From Escherichia whittamii (GTDB taxonomy: Bacteria; Pseudomonadota; Gammaproteobacteria; Enterobacterales; Enterobacteriaceae): a stretch of DNA of 64,000 nt. Positions 61,102 to 64,000 of this stretch are shown here, in pieces; the first letter of the stretch is position 1, and every line of letters begins with the position of its first letter. The stretch spans positions 65,162 to 129,161 of the forward strand of contig NZ_JACSQI010000009.1 in the NCBI RefSeq assembly GCF_014836715.1. Reading direction: 5' to 3'. The notes under the pieces are model-generated. The model was not told the DNA's origin. It saw only the letters and a program-made list of their open reading frames with translations, and did no database searches. A program made the translations under genes and the position numbers.

Positions 61102-61625
61102 TCGCTCTGTGTAAAAAGCAGTTCTATGGATTTGGTTGGGAAAAATAACGCATTTTCGTTTTCTCCGACCAACGGGATAAAGCCCAGCGACTGATAAAAC
61201 GTATGGGCTTTTTCATTCAGCGCCTCGACAAAAAGACCGTGAATACCTACCGCTAAAGAGGCTGACCAGACGACTTTCATGGCATGAGCAACCAGTGTTG
61301 CTCCCCATCCCTGCCCCTGTAATGAACGATCAATTGCCAGACGCCCAAGAGTGACGCTGGGAATATTTTTGTAGGGGATTTTTTTCTGTTTCGATTTCGA
61401 GGGCAGTGCGGCTCGTTCAAAACAACTGCCGGATAATGTGTAATATCCCAGGACCTGACGTTCTGGAGTGTTGCGACAAAGGATATACGCTCGCAGAATT
61501 TTATTGCGATGTTGACGAACCAGATGTGTCGTCAGAAAGAGATTTAAGGCTTCCTCGCCGCAGTCGAATCGCTGTAGATCATAATCTGCATCATCGGTCA
61601 GAATCTCTATCGTCAGATCATCCAT
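61098..61625 (-). CDS. TacT-like GNAT toxin
   Basis: 175 residues. The N terminus FDCGEEALNLFL is typical of TacT/AtaT toxins. The acetyl-CoA loop is TLGRLAIDRSLQGQGWGATLV and a catalytic-type tyrosine lies in HTFYQSLGFI. Such toxins acetylate the amino group of charged tRNAs, stopping translation. It follows its putative antitoxin by 6 bp. Not present here in MG1655, from memory. Confidence 0.88.
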   Translation of the reverse strand: MDDLTIEILTDDADYDLQRFDCGEEALNLFLTTHLVRQHRNKILRAYILCRNTPERQVLGYYTLSGSCFERAALPSKSKQKKIPYKNIPSVTLGRLAIDRSLQGQGWGATLVAHAMKVVWSASLAVGIHGLFVEALNEKAHTFYQSLGFIPLVGENENALFFPTKSIELLFTQSD

Positions 61626-61631
61626 AAATAA

Positions 61632-61898
61632 TTACATTCCCTGAAGACGTTTTGCCGCACGTTTTAGCTTTTCACCTGGCGACGGTGGATTACTCAGCGC
61701 ATCCATCACCCGTGTCCAGGATTCCTCATTGAGAATCATCCGCCGATGCTGTTCAATCACTTCCGCAGCCCGCTGCGAAGCGCTGTTCAACATAAATTGG
61801 CTGACGGACTGATTAGATATTGCAGCCGCTTCCTCAATTAGACTTTTGTCATCGTCAGTTAAACGCAGATCGATACGCTGCTTTTTAACAGCAGACAT
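61632..61898 (-). CDS. TacA-like DUF1778 antitoxin
   Basis: 88 residues. The N-terminal ribbon-helix-helix (KKQRIDLRLTDDDKSLIEEA, then NQSVSQFMLNSA) binds DNA, and the C-terminal tail (EESWTRVMDAL...KRAAKRLQGM) would wrap the toxin. SD AGGAGAG five bases before the ATG. An inverted repeat 28 bp upstream is a likely autoregulatory operator. Confidence 0.9.
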   Translation of the reverse strand: MSAVKKQRIDLRLTDDDKSLIEEAAAISNQSVSQFMLNSASQRAAEVIEQHRRMILNEESWTRVMDALSNPPSPGEKLKRAAKRLQGM

Positions 61899-61925
61899 GT
61901 AAACTCTCCTGCTACTTATAAATAT

Positions 61926-61944
61926 GTACGGAATATCACCGTAC
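61926..61944 (-). promoter_or_regulatory. Candidate operator of the tacA/tacT-like module
   Basis: GTACGG-AATATCA-CCGTAC is a perfect 6-bp inverted repeat with a 7-bp spacer, 28 bp before the antitoxin start. Ribbon-helix-helix antitoxins usually autorepress at such palindromes. Confidence 0.65.
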
Positions 61945-61995
61945 GATAAGCATATCCTGGATTGTTTAATCTTTCTACAACCATTTCGACAAACA

Positions 61996-62030
61996 CAAAA
62001 AAACCCGATGGCAGTTCAGCGCATCGGGCA
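61996..62030 (-). terminator. Intrinsic terminator of livJ
   Basis: Minus-strand CCCGATG/CATCGGG stem with loop CGCTGAACTGC, followed by seven T (61997-62003). Confidence 0.88.
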
Positions 62031-62048
62031 TTTTCATTTATCTAACAA

Positions 62049-63152
62049 TTACTTCGCATCAGTCGCCGTGCCGTTGGCGTGCCAGTCAAACACACCGAAC
62101 TCAAAACCTTTCAGGTCGCCTTTCTCATCCCAGGTCAGCGGTCCCATCACCGTATCAACTGAGTTCGCTTTCAGGTATTTGGCGATCTCAGCCGGATCGT
62201 CAGACTGATTCAGGCCCGCCTGTAAAGATTGCAGCGCTGCATAGGTGGTCCAGACGAACGCGCCGCTTGGGTCCTGTTTTTTCGCTTTGATGGCATCAAC
62301 AATCGGTTTGTTCGCCGGAACCTGATCGTAGTTCTTCGGCTTGGTCACCAACAGTCCTTCCGCTGACTCGCCCGCAATATTAGACAGCGAGACGTTAGCC
62401 ACACCTTCCGGCCCCATAAACTGAGTTTTCAGCCCTGCCGCGCGCGCCTGACGCAGGATCTGCCCCATTTCCGGGTGATAACCGCCGTAGTAAACGAAGT
62501 CGATATTCTCTTTCTTCAGGCGTGCCACCAGGGTAGAGAAATCTTTTTCCCCGGCGGTGATGCCATCAAAGAACACCACGTTAGCATTGCCTTTCTTCAG
62601 GCCGTCCTGCACCGCACGCGCCAGACCTTCACCGTACTGTTGTTTGTCGTGAACGATAGCAATACGCTGCGGTTTCACTTTCTCAAGAATATATTTCGCC
62701 GCCGTTGGTCCCTGATCGGAGTCCAGGCCGGTGGTGCGCATAATCAACTTATAGCCGCGCGCGGTCAGTTCTGGCGCGGTTGCCGCTGGGGTGATCATTA
62801 AAATGCCTTCGTCTTCATAGATATCAGACGCAGGCTGCGTTGATGATGAACAGAGGTGACCAATGACATATTTAATGCCGTCGTTAACAACTTTGTTCGC
62901 CACCGCGACTGCCTGTTTCGGGTCACAGGCATCGTCATATTTCACGATTTGCAGTTTGTTGCCTTTGATACCGCCTTTAGCGTTGATATCTGCAACCGCC
63001 TGCTCTGCGCCAGTAAACTCCTGGTCACCGTACTGGGCTACCGGACCGGACATCGCGCCCACGACCGCGACTTTAATATCTTCTGCCAGAGCCATATTGC
63101 TGAATGCCAGCGCGATACATCCTGCCAGTAACGCCTTACCCTTTATATTCAT
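62049..63152 (-). CDS. livJ: LivJ, Leu/Ile/Val-binding periplasmic protein
   Basis: 367-residue precursor from [20 protein letters not shown] at 63152; a longer open frame to 63209 lacks a matching signal peptide. The mature part begins [20 protein letters not shown]. It shares the LivHMGF transporter with LivK. A Lrp-like site lies about 95 bp upstream. It is monocistronic, with its own terminator. Confidence 0.96.
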   Translation of the reverse strand: MNIKGKALLAGCIALAFSNMALAEDIKVAVVGAMSGPVAQYGDQEFTGAEQAVADINAKGGIKGNKLQIVKYDDACDPKQAVAVANKVVNDGIKYVIGHLCSSSTQPASDIYEDEGILMITPAATAPELTARGYKLIMRTTGLDSDQGPTAAKYILEKVKPQRIAIVHDKQQYGEGLARAVQDGLKKGNANVVFFDGITAGEKDFSTLVARLKKENIDFVYYGGYHPEMGQILRQARAAGLKTQFMGPEGVANVSLSNIAGESAEGLLVTKPKNYDQVPANKPIVDAIKAKKQDPSGAFVWTTYAALQSLQAGLNQSDDPAEIAKYLKANSVDTVMGPLTWDEKGDLKGFEFGVFDWHANGTATDAK

Positions 63153-63245
63153 CCTGAGAATCCCCATTCTTCTGGTTATTACGTGTGTTGTGATGTTGTT
63201 GTTCAGCACTTTATTTCGTTTTATGCATGGCTACCCGTGCTTTAG

Positions 63246-63260
63246 CAGCATACTCTGCTA
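63246..63260 (-). promoter_or_regulatory. Lrp-like site upstream of livJ
   Basis: CAGCATACTCTGCTA matches the Lrp consensus YAGHAWATTWTDCTR at 13 of 15 positions. It sits inside a perfect 8-bp inverted repeat (TTTAGCAG/CTGCTAAA, 63241-63262). Lrp-mediated leucine repression of livJ is established. Confidence 0.7.
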
Positions 63261-63368
63261 AAACATACCCGATTTTTATGATATTGGAATAGCTATTTTG
63301 ACAGTTTATTAACAATCTGCGTGGGGATTGGCGTTTTGTCGGAGGGGAAAATTCATTATTACAGAGGC

Positions 63369-63404
63369 CCAAAAAACAAAAACCCCGGACTCTCATCCAG
63401 GGTT
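63369..63404 (-). terminator. Intrinsic terminator of rpoH
   Basis: Minus-strand AACCCTGGA/TCCGGGGTT stem around TGAGAG, followed by TTTTTGTTTTTT, just past the rpoH stop. Confidence 0.85.
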
Positions 63405-63423
63405 CTCTGCTTAACAGCGCAAA

Positions 63424-64000
63424 TTACGCTTCAATAGCAGCGCGAAGTTTTTTCATCGCGTTCTTTTCCAGCTGACGCACACGTTCAGCGGAAACACCGT
63501 AACGGTCGGCCAGTTCCTGCAACGTAGATTTGTTGTCTTCGTCCAGCCAGCGCGCGCGAATGATGTCCTGGCTACGTTCGTCAAGACCTTGCATCGCGTC
63601 GGTCAGACGGTTTGCCGCCTGCTCTTCCCAGTTATCATCTTCAATGCCGTCAGCAAAGTTAGATGATTTATCCTGCAGATAGAGCACCGGAGCCATCGGC
63701 TGGCTGTCGGAATCGTCGTCGGAAGACATGTCAAAAGTCATGTCCTGTGCCGCCATACGCGATTCCATCTCACGTACGTCTTTGCTGGTTACGCCCAGTT
63801 CGCGAGCCACCATTTCGACTTCATCCTGGTTAAACCAGCCCAGACGCTGCTTGGTTTTACGCAGGTTAAAGAACAGCTTGCGCTGCGCTTTGGTGGTCGC
63901 AACTTTGACAATACGCCAGTTACGCAAAACGTATTCGTGGATCTCTGCTTTGATCCAGTGAACGGCGAAGGATACCAGGCGCACACCCACTTCCGGGTTA
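63424..64000 (-). CDS. rpoH: RpoH, heat-shock sigma factor sigma32 (partial, 5' end missing)
   Basis: The minus-strand frame is open from the window edge ([20 protein letters not shown]) to TAA at 63426-63424, about 191 codons. Region 2.4 [20 protein letters not shown] is visible, including the RpoH-box segment [10 protein letters not shown], as is region 4.2 [20 protein letters not shown]. The N-terminal third, with the RNA thermosensor and start, lies beyond the window. Confidence 0.97.
   Translation of the reverse strand, partial: NPEVGVRLVSFAVHWIKAEIHEYVLRNWRIVKVATTKAQRKLFFNLRKTKQRLGWFNQDEVEMVARELGVTSKDVREMESRMAAQDMTFDMSSDDDSDSQPMAPVLYLQDKSSNFADGIEDDNWEEQAANRLTDAMQGLDERSQDIIRARWLDEDNKSTLQELADRYGVSAERVRQLEKNAMKKLRAAIEA

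Overview
The window is chromosomal DNA from an Escherichia coli-like enterobacterium (E. coli, Shigella or a very close relative). Gene order runs tex - feoABC - rpnA - bioH - gntX - nfuA - gntT - malQP - malT - rtcABR - glpRGE - glpD - glgPACXB - asd - yhgN - gntUK - gntR - yhhW - yhhX - ryhB - yhhY - ggt - yhhA - ugpQCEAB - livFGMHK - panM - livJ - rpoH. This is the E. coli order around 76-77 min, and the protein sequences and lengths match what I remember of the K-12 proteins. Both ends are cut: the last 96 codons of tex at the left, and the C-terminal two thirds of rpoH at the right.

Layout: 1-3.7 kb holds the end of tex and the ferrous iron uptake operon. 3.8-6.0 kb holds rpnA interrupted by a TnpB-only IS200/IS605-type element. 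6.0-9.8 kb holds bioH, gntX, nfuA and gntT. 9.9-18.1 kb holds an orphan gene and the maltodextrin genes. 18.2-22.2 kb is the RNA-repair operon with its sigma54 activator. 22.2-25.8 kb is glycerol-3-phosphate metabolism. 26.0-29.0 kb is an accessory operon, partly broken. 29.1-38.5 kb is glycogen synthesis and breakdown. 38.8-46.6 kb holds asd, gluconate uptake, small enzymes and the RyhB sRNA. 46.7-54 kb holds ggt, yhhA and the ugp transporter. 54.2-55.3 kb holds two accessory genes. 55.4-63.2 kb is the branched-chain amino acid transporter with panM and an inserted GNAT/DUF1778 toxin-antitoxin pair. rpoH follows.

How the genes work together: malPQ, glgP, glgX, glgB, glgC and glgA form a connected alpha-glucan network, with MalT activating malPQ. 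gntT, gntU and gntK share GntR operators. glpD sits under GlpR, encoded close by. livJ and livK feed one LivHMGF transporter. ugpB, ugpA, ugpE and ugpC import glycerol-3-phosphate (and its diesters), and UgpQ hydrolyses the diesters.

Departures from the K-12 MG1655 layout (from memory) are the most informative parts: (1) a 1,298-bp element with IS608-type ends, TTAC target and TCAA right end, cuts rpnA after codon 215 and separates the nuclease from its intragenic small protein; (2) an orphan gene sits between malQ and a 10-codon leftover of a second malQ 3' end; (3) a four-gene operon with a membrane-anchored PstS-like protein and one frameshifted gene lies between glpD and glgP; (4) a TPR membrane protein and a small membrane protein lie between ugpB and livF; (5) a TacA/TacT-like module lies between panM and livJ; (6) the K-12 yhhZ/yrhA island between yhhY and ggt is absent. 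I see no rRNA, tRNA or CRISPR array and no complete prophage.
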